From Gambelia wislizenii (taxonomy: Eukaryota; Chordata; Lepidosauria; Squamata; Crotaphytidae), in NCBI GenBank assembly GCA_030847615.1, contig JAUMIR010000001.1:371402187-371466186 (forward strand): a DNA stretch of 64,000 nt. Reading direction: 5' to 3'. Made by a program: the position numbers and the translations under genes. The notes under the pieces were generated by a model that saw nothing but the letters and a program-made list of their open reading frames with translations, ran no database searches and was not told the origin of the DNA. Shown here in pieces: positions 22,603 through 32,355 of the stretch (position 1 is its first letter; every line of letters begins with the position of its first letter).

Positions 22603-23527
22603 CTGTCTATTCAATAATGAGACTGATACAATAACCCATCTTTATATATACGTATTACAATTCTAATACTTGTCCCCTTCAATATACTCCCCGTTCACAT
22701 TTACACACTGATGCAGTCTTGTTTTCCACTGGTCAAAGATGTGGAGCAGATCAGTTTCTGCCAGTTGTGTCAACACATCTGCTATTATCTCTGTACCGCA
22801 TCAGTTGACTCAAAATGTGTTTTTTAAAGCACCAGTTTCACTTTAGGAAAAAGTAAAAAGTCGCATGGTGCTAAATCTGGTGAATATGGAGAATTTTCAA
22901 GTGTAGTAATGCATTTATTGGCCAAAAGCTACTTCACAGAAAGTGCTGTGTGAGAAGGCGCACTGTCTTGATGAAGAATGAAACCATTTCCCCATAGTTC
23001 TGGCCTTTTTTTCTGACTCTTTCTCTCAGTTTCATCAACACTTCCTTATAATAATGCTGGTTCATTGTTCTGCCTTCTGGAACCCATTGTGCCAAAATTA
23101 CATCTTTAATGTCAAAAAAGCCCAATGAGCATGGCTTTGAATGTGGACTTGCTTTGACTGTGCTTTTTTCATTCTTGGTGATGATGGTGTTTTCAAGTGC
23201 ATTGACTGTTGTTTTGTCTCAGGATCATACTGGAAGATCCAGGTTTCATCACAAGTGATTATTTTTTTGGAAAAGGTTTGGGTCCGCCTCAAGTTGCTGC
23301 AGAATGTCACATTGCTCGACTTTTAAACTTAGCATTTTTCCAGCACACAACAGACAATACAGCTGCTTTAAATGACAACTGACAATTAACTGAACGGCCA
23401 AGAGCTCAAAAATCTTTCTCATGCAGATTCAGACATGTTCAAGGTCACCACTGAAGCATTCACAGTCAGTTCTCCCTGATTACACGTCTCGTTATTTAAT
23501 AGACACGTCTTGTTATTTAATAGACAG
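22603..23527 (-). mobile_element. Mariner transposon copy 1
   Basis: The left end has CTATTCAATAATGAGAC. The right end (about 23483-23524) has the reverse-complement word GTCTCGTTATTTAATAGAC, with the end sequence duplicated. The interior is antisense mariner transposase. It is about 0.92 kb, shorter than an intact mariner of about 1.3 kb, so it is internally deleted or decayed. Confidence 0.8.
22780..23330 (-). pseudogene. Mariner transposase remnant
   Basis: Read on the minus strand, from high to low coordinates. The segment with ITCDETWIFQYDPETK (about 23245) carries the first catalytic Asp. Then comes a frameshift, then WVPEGRTMNQHYYKEVL. A segment with HQDSAPSHTA near 22950 carries the second Asp, and YSPDLAPCDF near 22865 carries the third, consistent with a DD34D enzyme. 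At least one frameshift (near 23100) and an in-frame stop after SVK near 22930 break the gene. Mariner transposase cuts and pastes the element at TA sites. This copy is inactive. Confidence 0.85.
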
Positions 23528-23618
23528 ACATTGTAGATTGACGCTCATGTAAACCCTATGGAATTCATGGGGTGGCCAAAAGTTAACAGGTGACATGAAG
23601 GTACACACACACACACAC

Positions 23619-23852
23619 ATGGCATGAGATCCTATCTGATCTTGGAAGCTAAGCAGGTCAACCCTGGTTAGTACTTGATTGAGAGACTGAGAATGAATAC
23701 CACGTGCTGTAGGCTATATTTCAGAGAAAGAAACTGGCAAAAACCACCTCCGAGTACTCTTTGCCTAAGAAAAACCTATGAAATATTCATGAGGTTGCCA
23801 TAAGTCGACAGATGATTTGGAGGCGCGCACATACATACATGCACACTGAATG
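23619..23852 (+). mobile_element. 5S-rRNA-derived SINE (Sauria type)
   Basis: The head contains GATCTTGGAAGCTAAGCAGG and CTGGTTAGTACTTG, the internal-promoter region of 5S rRNA. The tail contains CATAAGTCGACAG and an ACATAC-rich end, like Bov-B-tailed reptile SINEs. Such SINEs are transcribed by RNA polymerase III and mobilised by LINE enzymes. This is a key pointer to a squamate host. The copy is diverged. Confidence 0.8.
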
Positions 23853-24531
23853 GAAAATCTTCCCAGTCAGACTACCTTTCTGGTTATATTTATTTGATTT
23901 GATAGCTGTTAATAACTGACAGGTTGCAATGATACTTTACAACTGTAGGTGCAGTTGTATACATCAGCTATGTTCTAAAAGCTCCTGCAAACATAAGGGT
24001 TACTGTTAATTAGAGAAAATCTGTTTCAATATAGAACACCCAAGTGCTATCACAATCTTCAAGGTAGTCTTCTCTGGAAGAAAAATATGTTCAAATCAAC
24101 CTTTTTGTCAACTGAAATTTAGCATGTCAACTGAAGAATATCCTGTAAGGAATATACAGAACTCTGTTCTTACCTCTGATCTTTAACCTGCCTATGTACC
24201 AGGATTGTCAAGACAACAGAGAACTTTATGCACTTAAAATATTATATCCTATGCATAATTATTATAATTTGAATTAATGTGTTTCTCATTTCTGAACAAT
24301 ATGTTTTTTATTTTGAAACGTGTGTTTGTTCCCTACTTGAAATGAATTACTGATACATTTTACTACCATATAAGATACTTCATATGTCTTTGACTGTCCT
24401 CTAACAGGTGAAATGTGATACCTTCTGTCGATTAATACATTCATACCCTTTGTAATGGTGAGTTAAATGTGGTTACACAAGGGTCACTGAAACTTTGTTA
24501 GTTCTGTTTGTGACAGAACAGTATGCCTCAG
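23853..24531. other. FAR1 intron 1, no gene seen
   Basis: AT-rich intronic sequence with no coding signal or recognisable repeat. The pre-insertion flank of DIRS-2 ends here with ATGCCTCAG. Confidence 0.6.
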
Positions 24532-24546
24532 ATCTTCTTCGTGGTC

Positions 24547-24704
24547 TCTGTGAATACACACAGAGGGTTACTCCTGCGCCTGCGCAGAGCGTTCGGAACT
24601 CTCTAGAATCGCTAGGCAGAACTAAGTTCGCAACATTTTGGCGGTAACTCCGCCCACCCTAACGGTCCCTATATAGGCGCTCCCGCCTAAATCCCCTCAG
24701 TTCC
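24547..24704. repeat. DIRS-2 left inverted terminal repeat
   Basis: From ACACAGAGGG to CCCCTCAGTTCC it is identical to the reverse complement of 30760-30917. The outermost 15-25 bases differ between the two ends (TCTGTGAATAC on the left; TCTGTGAATTC read on the right). Confidence 0.93.
24670..24675 (+). promoter_or_regulatory. TATA-like box inside the DIRS-2 terminal repeat
   Basis: The word CCCTATATAGG lies in the left repeat about 290 bp before the gag start. Because the repeats are inverted, an identical box faces inward from the right end near 30789-30794. It probably serves the element promoter. No initiator is proven. Confidence 0.45.
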
Positions 24705-24961
24705 TTTCGTCCGCCGCTTGAGCAGCTAGTAGGGAACTTTCTGCGCTAGTGCTTGATTTTTTCCTCACTCCTGTTTGACTCGGACTGTTTTTTGGCTTTG
24801 GATTTTGGTTTTCGGACTGGTTTGACGCATTCTATTTTCGACCTCACGGCTTTGACGACGATTTGGCTTGGCTAACGACTTCTCTTCTGTCTTCGCGGCT
24901 CTTTGATCAGCTCCCTCCTTGACTTCAGGCCTGACTTCGCGACCGCCTCCGACCTGTGGTG

Positions 24962-27385
24962 ATGGCTTCTAAATTCGCGGGCTTCAAACGCTGTTCTGTC
25001 TGTCAGGCTAAGCTGCCAGCTTCTGATGGCCACTCTAAGTGCCTGATCTGTCTGGGCGAAGCCCACAATGTGGACGCCTGCTCCCACTGTCGCAACTTCA
25101 CCCCGCAGGCCCGTAAGCAGCGTCTATCACGCTTAAAATCCTTTCTCTATGAGAAAGCGCTGAGTTTGCCCGCCACTCCTCTTTTGCCTGCAGCCCCATC
25201 CGGGGAGAGACCCAGGTCGCCATCTCCTGGACCCTCAACTAAGAGGGCGAGCCCACGACGGGGCCGGTCTCCTGAGGTAGGGCCATCAAGGAAGCGCCAC
25301 CGGGCCTCCAGCTCCAAGCGTCGCGAGGGGGTGGCTTCTGATCCCGAGGCAATCAGGAAATCTCACAAGCATTCGACGTCCTCGGGTTCGAAGGCGGCCG
25401 AGAGATCTTCGGGCTCGACTCGGGACTGACCCTCGGTACCGACCTCAGGGCATGACCGAGCTGGTTCCTCTTCCAAAGGGAAGCCCAAGAAGAAGGCGAA
25501 ACATGCTTCCCCCAGACCAGAGCCTTCGGCCTCGGTTCCTGCCCCTCCGATCCCCGTCGAACTCCCCCGCTCTTCGACATCGGATCCCCCGACACCGATG
25601 CCAGACCGGGAGCCGCGTCCCATACCGAAGGGGTCGGGAGGCTCCACTCCTGCTGCTGAGACTTCCCACGTGGTCCAGTTGGAGGAAGGGGAGATCTCCG
25701 ATGATGGTGCTGTCGAGTCTCGCCCAAGACCTGACTCGCCTGTGTTGATTGTGTCCCGTGAGGAACTCCTCGGTACTGACACCGTAGTTATCGACGTGGA
25801 GACCTCTTCACAGCCAGCAGGGGAGTCAGTGCATACCCCGATGCCTTCACCTGACAGGCGAGTGGAACATGAGTACGGCGCCCACTATGCTTATGGTGCT
25901 TTTGACGCAGCTCGGGCCGCATTGGGCTCCGACTATCGACCTCCAACCCCGTTCCACGGTCATTCCAGGTTCCACCGACCCTCCTCCGTAAGTGGGGATC
26001 TCCTCCGTGAGGGCTCCTTTCAGTCTCCGCCGCGCCTCTCCCTCCATGCTCTAGACTGCTCGGCCAGGGACTGGACTTTGCCTCGCAGGCCTGCCCTCGT
26101 AGACAGTGGTAGCCAAGTTGATCCGGCCATTTTGCCGCGGGGTCCCACGAGGGTCGACACCACGAGCCAGGTATCCCCTCTTCGACAGGAGCACAGACCA
26201 TTGCCTCCGCTGCCTGTTCCAGACCCTGTTGATGTGAGCCAACCTTCCTGTCCTCCACGGCCGGCGTCACCGACCAGTCGGAGCCCTTCTCCATCGGCTG
26301 ATTCATCTTCGGATTCTTCCAGCTCTTCTTCCTATGTACCGAGACATCCGTCTCCTTCTCCTCACCTGCTCGACGAGGATTCGTCGTCTCCTACCGACGA
26401 CATACGGGCATTCTCTGAGCAAATGGTGCGAATGGCTCATGCCCTGGACTTGAAACTAACCGAACACGACTCGGATCCCTTGGACCCGATTCAACGCCGG
26501 CTCAAGGCTAAGGCCCCTCCTATGGCTGAGTTACCTGTTCTCCCGTCCCTCTTGAAGCTTACCCAGGGCAGCTGGGAGAACCCCTCATCCATACCTCCTA
26601 CTTCTAAGAGGATAGACCGCCTCTATAGAGTTTCTGGCGATGACATCTCTTGGCTCCGCGAACACCCTCAACCCAATTCTGTAGTGGTGGAGGCCTCCCA
26701 ACACCGTCGCCAACGGCGTTCCCAGGCGAGTCCGGCTGATGCCGAAGGTCGGAAACTCGACATTATCGGGAAGAAACTCTATTCTGCAGCGGGACTGAGT
26801 TTCCAGATTGCGAACTATGAGGCGTGTATGGGGGCCTACCAGCAGGTCCTTTGGGAGCGGCTGGGACCTCTAATCCAGGACCTACCTGACGAGTGTCGTC
26901 GCATGGCGGAGGCGATCCAGCAGGAAGCGCAGGCCCTGGCGGGTCAACAGATGAATTCGGCCCGGCATGTCGCGGATTGCGCCGCTAAGACGATCGCCGG
27001 CTCCGTGGCTCTCCGCAGGCACGCCTGGCTTCGGTCCTCCGGCTTGGCCCCTCAAGCCGCCTCCACTATCGAGGACATGGCTTTTGACCATTCGGGTCTT
27101 TTCAACTCCGCTACGGATGAGAAGCTCGAATTTACCCAGAAAATGCGTTCGACCGCCAGGAAGTACGGTATGCCATCTTCTACCTACCGTCCCAAGACAC
27201 GCCCCTCCTGGCAGCAGCACTACTCTTCCACTTCCAGGAGAACCTATGGCCAACAAGCCCCGAGAAAGGCTCGGTACCAACAGCAGCCTCCCTCCACTCC
27301 TTCGGTGAGGGGCCAGCCCTCCACCTCCCGCTTCCGCTCATCTACGAAACAGAGGTCCAAGGATTATGGGAAGAGAAAGTTCTAA
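24962..27385 (+). pseudogene. DIRS-2 gag (one in-frame stop)
   Basis: The ATG at 24962 (GTGATGG context) opens a frame that stays open to TAA 27383-27385, except for one TGA at 25427-25429 (codon 156). That codon looks like a CpG transition of CGA. The N-terminus has a zinc-binding-like cluster: CSVC, then HSKCLICLGEAH, then CSHC. The middle is Pro/Ser/Arg-rich with a long Ser run near 26290-26330, and a folded-looking helical region follows (about 26400-27150). The tail is Arg/Gln-rich and basic, fitting nucleic-acid binding. The predicted role is particle or RNA packaging. The stop means this copy gives only a 155-residue fragment, unless the stop is a sequencing error or is read through. 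Confidence 0.85.
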
Positions 27386-27418
27386 GTCCTGATTTCATCT
27401 TCTTATCTTTCTTTCTAG
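27305..27418 (+). other. Probable frame-preserving intron between gag and pol of DIRS-2
   Basis: The donor TCG|GTGAGG is at 27304/27305. The acceptor TTATCTTTCTTTCTAG|ACTCC is at 27418/27419, with a strong pyrimidine tract. Length is 114 nt, a multiple of three, and both flanks are between codons of the same frame. The intron contains the gag stop (TAA at 27383, within a branch-point-like TTCTAAG) and an in-frame TAG at the acceptor. The conserved start of pol (TPPFGCRL, matching TPVGGQL in DIRS-3) follows the acceptor at once. Retained, it would give Gag; removed, Gag-Pol. Confidence 0.6.
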
Positions 27419-29278
27419 ACTCCACCCTTCGGTTGCCGCCTGTTTCGGTTTCTTCCAAACTGGCTGTCCATAACATCGGATTGCTGGGTGCTCCGCATCG
27501 TCCAGGAGGGTTATCGCATAGAATTCGACCATCTTCCACCGACAGGCTGCATCCGAAAGACCTTGCCCTCCCCTCCCCTCCTCGAGGAGGTTCAAACACT
27601 GCTTCAGAAGGGCGCAATTCAGGTGGTACCCCCATCCCAACGTCATCTATGCTTCTTCTCCCGTTATTTTCTGGTGAAGAAGAGAGGGGGCGGACTGCGG
27701 CCAATTTTAGACCTGCGGGGAGTAAATTTCTACATAACCCTGAGGAAGTTCAGGATGGTGACTCTGGGAACTATTCTGCCCCTCCTTCAACGAGACGACT
27801 GGTTCGCCTCGGTGGACCTCAAGGACGCTTACTTTCATGTCGGAATTCATCCCGACCACAGGCGATTTCTGGCCTTTCATATGGGGACAGACTCCTTTCA
27901 GTTCAGAGTTCTTCCCTTCGGCCTCTCCACGGCACCGAGGGTTTTTACCAAATGCATGGCACCGGTGGCAGCCTTTCTGCGTCAGCAGGGCATCGTGGTG
28001 TTTCCATACATCGACGATTGGTTGATAACAGCCCGAACCCGCCAGCAACTGATCCTCGATGTCGGTTTCGTCCTGGAACTGCTGGACTCCCTTGGACTGC
28101 TGGTAAACATGGAGAAGTCCCAGCTCCAACCCTCACGATCCATCGAGTTTATCAGAGCCTGCCTCGATTCCGAGTCGGCGACTGCCCATCTACCACGGGA
28201 CCGTTTCGCCGCCCTGTGCGCTACCGTCCATCTCTGCCGTCGATCCCGGAGGGTGTCAGCGTTGGCGGTGCAGACACTCCTGGGCCACATGTCGGCCACG
28301 AGTGTTACCCAGTTTGCCCGACTCAGGATGCGACCTCTTCAATCCTGGTTTCTGGCAGTCTTCGATCCTCTGATGGACCCTCCTGGTACCCTCCTCACGA
28401 TGCCCCGCGTCGTCCAGCGTTCCTTGGACTCGTGGCTCGATCCGACAATGGTCCTTTCGGGCATGCCCTTCGAACCCCCTCAACCGCAGGTCACCCTCAC
28501 CACCGACGCTTCGTCGACGGGTTGGGGAGCCCACCTCGACGATTGCTCGATACAGGGAACTTGGTCCCACGACGAGAAGCAGCTTCACATCAACATGTTG
28601 TAGCTTCTGGCGGTGCAGAAGGCCCTGAAGGCATTCGAACTTCTGGTCTTGGGTTCGGTGGTCTTAGTCACGACCGACAATACCACGGTAATGTACTACC
28701 TCAACAAGCAGGGTGGCACTCGTTCTCGACCCCTTCTTCACTTGACCATGGAAATCTGGGATTGGTGCATCGAGAGGAACGTCCTCCAATCCATCCATTT
28801 GCTGGGAGAGGAGAATACTCTTGCCGACGAACTGAGCCGTTCCACCTCTTCCGTACACGAATGGACGCTAAACCCCTCTGTGGTTCGGACCTTGTTCCAG
28901 AGGTGGGGTACTCCGGACATCGATCTATTTGCCACAGCGTCCAATGCACAATGCCCGATGTACTGCTCCCGGGATCGAACCAGGGGGTCAAAAGGCGATG
29001 CGTTCCTGTTTCGATGGAGGGGCCGTCTCCTGTATCTCTTCCCGCCGTTTCCACTCCTCACCCGCGTCGTTGCCAAGCTACGCAGAGATCAGTCGGACGC
29101 GATACTGATCACTTCATGGTGGCCCCGGCAGGCATGGTTTGCTCCTCTTCTGCGCTTGGCCGACCGCCGCTTCCTCCATCTCCCACGCATTCCAGACCTT
29201 CTGACCCTGCAAGACGGAAGGGTCAGGCACCCAGACCTGGACACTCTTCGCCTGACTGCATGGAGGATTCAACCGTGA
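27419..29278 (+). pseudogene. DIRS-2 pol: RT, RNase H and methyltransferase-like domain (one stop)
   Basis: It stays in the gag frame for about 620 codons with one TAG at 28601-28603. RT spans about 27500-28300: LRPILDLRGVN, SVDLKDAYFH, LPFGLSTAPRVFTK, and catalytic YIDD at 28007-28018. RNase H follows: TTDASSTGWG near 28500, TTDNTT near 28670 and LADELSR near 28830. The TAG replaces the codon of the conserved RNase H glutamate (LEL in DIRS-1 and DIRS-3). The last part (about 28910-29278) has DLFATASN, LFPPFPLL and WPRQAWF, matching the methyltransferase-like block of DIRS elements. No ATG is needed if it is expressed by splicing from gag. Confidence 0.9.
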
Positions 29279-30327
29279 GGGTAGCTTCTCTACCGGAAGG
29301 TCCCTTGGCCGTTCCACTGCCCCCAGAAGTTCAGCTTGTAGTGGATGCTGCGCTCCGGCCATCAACACGTCGGTCCTATTTTTATAAATGGAGGCGTTTT
29401 GAGTCGTATTTGGCTGAGAATGGCGCTCCAACGGACTCTATCTCGGTACCGATAATTCTCCGTTTCCTTCTTCACCTTTCTGATTCCGGTCTCTCTATTT
29501 CCTCCATACGTACCTACCTGTCGGTGATATCCGTGGAACTTCAGGCAAGGGGAAGACCGTCACCATTCAAGGATTCAACGGTGAAGAAATTCCTTCGGGG
29601 GTACTCTAATTTGCATCCTCCGGTATCGGAACCTACTCCTGCCTGGAGCCTTGAACTGGTATTGTCACAACTTTCATGGAAGCCTTTTGAACCTATGGCC
29701 ACCGCCGACCTCAGGCTGGTGTCTTGGAAGACGGCGTTTTTGGTGGCGATCACGTCGGCTCGTCGGGCTGGAGAGATCTGTGCCCTCCGATCCGACCCTC
29801 CTTTTCTAGTGTTCCATAAGCACAAGGTAGTGCTCAAGCCCGATCTTTCCTTTCTCCCCAAGGTTGTTTTGAGCTTTCACCTGAATCAATCCATTGTACT
29901 TCCTGCCCTGATGCAGGACCCCAAGGATGACTTTGAAAGAGCTATGCACACCCTGGACGCCAGGAGAGCGTTAGCCTTCTATGTCCAACGGACTGCTCAG
30001 CACCGGAAATCTCCTAAGCTCTTCGTTTCTTACTCTGACTCTAGACTAGGGATCCCAATCTCCTCGCAGAGACTTTCCAAATGGGTAACCTCTCTGATAA
30101 CACTCTGCTACGAACTCGCTAAGAAAATTCCCCCTGCTCGAGTTCGAGGGCACTCCACCAGGTCGGTCTCCATATCGACCGCCTTCCTCTCTGGGATCCC
30201 GTTGGAGGATGTATGCAGAGCGGCGACTTGGTTCACGCCGATGACTTTCATTTCACACTATAGACTGGACACTCGATCCCGTGCTGAGGCTGCCTTTGGG
30301 AGGGCTGTACTCCTCTCTTCAATTTAG
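29260..30327 (+). CDS. DIRS-2 tyrosine recombinase (intact)
   Basis: An unbroken 355-codon ORF. The ATG at 29260 lies inside the last codons of pol, overlapping it by 19 nt in another frame, so translation may depend on re-initiation or a separate message. An N-terminal helical SAM-like domain (STRRSYFYKWRRFESYL, SIRTYLSVIS) is followed by the catalytic domain: Arg in TSARRAGEICAL, HSTR in RGHSTRSVS, and the nucleophile Tyr in FISHYRLD near 30260. It inserts circular element DNA by strand exchange at a short core. All catalytic residues I know to look for are present. This is the only apparently intact transposon enzyme in the window. Confidence 0.9.
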   Translation: MEDSTVRVASLPEGPLAVPLPPEVQLVVDAALRPSTRRSYFYKWRRFESYLAENGAPTDSISVPIILRFLLHLSDSGLSISSIRTYLSVISVELQARGRPSPFKDSTVKKFLRGYSNLHPPVSEPTPAWSLELVLSQLSWKPFEPMATADLRLVSWKTAFLVAITSARRAGEICALRSDPPFLVFHKHKVVLKPDLSFLPKVVLSFHLNQSIVLPALMQDPKDDFERAMHTLDARRALAFYVQRTAQHRKSPKLFVSYSDSRLGIPISSQRLSKWVTSLITLCYELAKKIPPARVRGHSTRSVSISTAFLSGIPLEDVCRAATWFTPMTFISHYRLDTRSRAEAAFGRAVLLSSI

Positions 30328-30587
30328 TGACTATGTTATATTGTGCTATGTTGTGCTATGACTTTCATGCACACTCGTATTTGCTTGTTGAATTTGCATA
30401 TGCAATTGTGAATATTTTATTCATCTGTTTGCGGTAACTCCTTGAAATATACCCTGTTGCAGTGTTATGCTTGGGTTTCATGTTTTGTTATGCACTTTCT
30501 TTGATGGTGTCTAGTACATTTGCTAGCCCTCGTCAAACTTTAGCATGACACCCCTCCTCCTGTGGAGGAAGCTTGCTAGTCTACCCA

Positions 30588-30678
30588 CTGTGTGTATTCA
30601 CAGAGACCACGAAGAAGATGGACAGGTTGCTTACCTGTAACCATAGATCTTCGAGTGGTCTTCTGTGAATTCACACAG
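30588..30678. repeat. DIRS-2 internal complementary region
   Basis: 30588-30619 is the exact reverse complement of the element's left outer end from 24532. 30620-30678 is the exact reverse complement of its right outer end (30901-30959). The junction between 30619 and 30620 therefore gives the head-to-tail circle joint and fixes both element ends. Confidence 0.93.
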
Positions 30679-30759
30679 ACCCGCCCATCCTCCCCTCTGT
30701 GTCCTGCTATGATTTATCTGCTTAATGTTCCTGATGCTGCTCTTTGCGGCGTCCTTTAT

Positions 30760-30917
30760 GGAACTGAGGGGATTTAGGCGGGAGCGCCTATATAGGGACC
30801 GTTAGGGTGGGCGGAGTTACCGCCAAAATGTTGCGAACTTAGTTCTGCCTAGCGATTCTAGAGAGTTCCGAACGCTCTGCGCAGGCGCAGGAGTAACCCT
30901 CTGTGTGAATTCACAGA
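30760..30917. repeat. DIRS-2 right inverted terminal repeat
   Basis: Exact inverted copy of 24547-24704. The outer end continues to 30959 with ACAGGTAAGCAACCTGTCC, a sequence also found in inverse in the ICR. Confidence 0.93.
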
Positions 30918-30959
30918 AGACCACTCGAAGATCTATGGTTACAGGTAAGCAACCTGTCC

Positions 30960-32025
30960 TTCAGTCAACTGTAGACTGACTCATAGTATAACTTTTAAAA
31001 TTACTTGGATGTTGTGTGTTTCCTTGTCAGGTTTCCTGATACAATTTCAATATTTAATGTAGTCCCTTGTCCAGAAATTAGATGTGCTTCTGAATTCTAA
31101 ATTATTTAGAGTGTTAATGTATGCTTCTAAATTCCCAGTTCTCTTCTCTGTGTGAGTGGACGTGTGAATACATGCACAGCTTCATTTAGGCTCAATATTT
31201 TGTACATGTGCAGTTGTGTACAGTATTTGTGTACAGGGGGGACAAAGCAAAAACTGGAGAGGACTCACTGAAACCCATGAAAAAAAAGGAGTCATGTCTC
31301 AGGATATGAAAAAGATAGTATTGATTTGCTAAAAATCTGCTGTGTTTCAGCCTGTGGGATGCTTTTTAAGGCCTTCTTCATAGGCTGTATTTTTTTAAAA
31401 AAAACACAGAAGAAGAACACACAAATACATGATAAAAGTGGATTCTGCACCATCGTCACCCAGATACAGGCAGGAACTTGCATGACCAAATAGATCTTTA
31501 CAGTTCCGTCCTTCATTTCTCTTCCCTTCCTCACTTATTCCAAAGCTAATCCTATTACTTCCTCCTGATTTCGGTATATTCCTTTTGGATTTTCAATGTT
31601 ATAATCTTTATTGTAGCAGTCTTTAGTCTACACTCCTTTCTTCTTACTCTTTTTTGACATTTTTTGTTTCTCCTTCTTCATCTCTATCTTTGTGACTAAT
31701 ATGGGACAGGGAAAGAGTTGGATCTGCAATCAAAGTAGAAGAAAAATAAAATTTTGTCTGATTAAATTTCATCAAAGCTTCTTCCTGATTTATCACAATT
31801 GCTTGGTTAGCCAGGTGTGCAAAGAGCCTGCCCAGTGTTCAGTCCAGATAACTATTATTTTGCCAACTTTGGAATTGCAGCTCCAATCTATGTAGGAAGG
31901 TTAGTTTGATCCTCTATGACTTACAGATCCTTGGGTCTTACCAGGCCAGTCTTGATTTAATAAAAAAAAGAGGAAGAAAATGGCAGCAGGTTTAGCTTTT
32001 GATGGGGGAGGGTACAGCCCTCCTA
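30960..32025. other. FAR1 intron 1 between DIRS-2 and DIRS-3, no gene seen
   Basis: AT-rich intronic sequence. I see no coding domain or transposon ends. A short A/T run lies near 31390-31410. Confidence 0.6.
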
Positions 32026-32030
32026 TTTCC

Positions 32031-32172
32031 CAGTGGGGAGGGTCCAGAGCATCCGTCAGCTTTGGATTGCCCTTCCCCATTGCTCCTGGTAGGCAGGAAA
32101 CAAAACAAAGGCTTTGGGACTGCCCCCGGTGAGGTCATCCCTGAGGGATGACCCCCGGCTGGCCAGTCTGTT
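32031..32172. repeat. DIRS-3 left inverted terminal repeat
   Basis: Pairs with 37576-37751. Shared words in opposite sense include GACTGGCCAG, GATGACCTCACC and AAGCTGAC/GTCAGCTT. Several mismatches show age. Confidence 0.85.
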
Positions 32173-32355
32173 TCCTGCCTAGCTCCTGGTAGGATGTGGA
32201 TTGTTTTGCTCCTTCAACCCTCCCTCCACATGGCAGCTGCCATCTTGGATTAACCCCCCCTAAAAAAAGGTACCTTTTTAAAATTTGGCCTTGGGGAACC
32301 TGGCTGCTTGCCCTGTGGAGAGAAGGAGAAAGAGGTAGAATTGAATCCAACGGAG

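Larger units (their letters stand above)
24532..30959 (+). mobile_element. DIRS-2: near-intact DIRS-type retrotransposon
   Basis: A 6.43-kb element with inverted terminal repeats, gag (24962-27385), RT/RNase H/methyltransferase-like pol (27419-29278), an unbroken tyrosine recombinase (29260-30327) and an ICR (30588-30678). The terminal repeats are identical over about 150 bp, and both ICR halves match the outer ends without visible change, so the insertion is recent. Only two point stops interrupt the coding regions (25427 and 28601). It belongs to a different DIRS lineage from DIRS-1, -3 and -4, as its gag C-terminus is unrelated. It lies in FAR1 intron 1, in sense orientation. I cannot see a target-site duplication or a shared core at its borders. 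Confidence 0.94.

Noticed and set aside
23619..23740. A genuine 5S rRNA gene
   Set aside because: Only the promoter-bearing middle resembles 5S. It is diverged and fused to a Bov-B-like tail, so it is a SINE.
27433..29259. Upstream part of a 964-codon ORF that ends in the DIRS-2 recombinase
   Set aside because: Only 29260-30327 is recombinase. The upstream part is a shadow of the RT/RNase H frame with no domain of its own.
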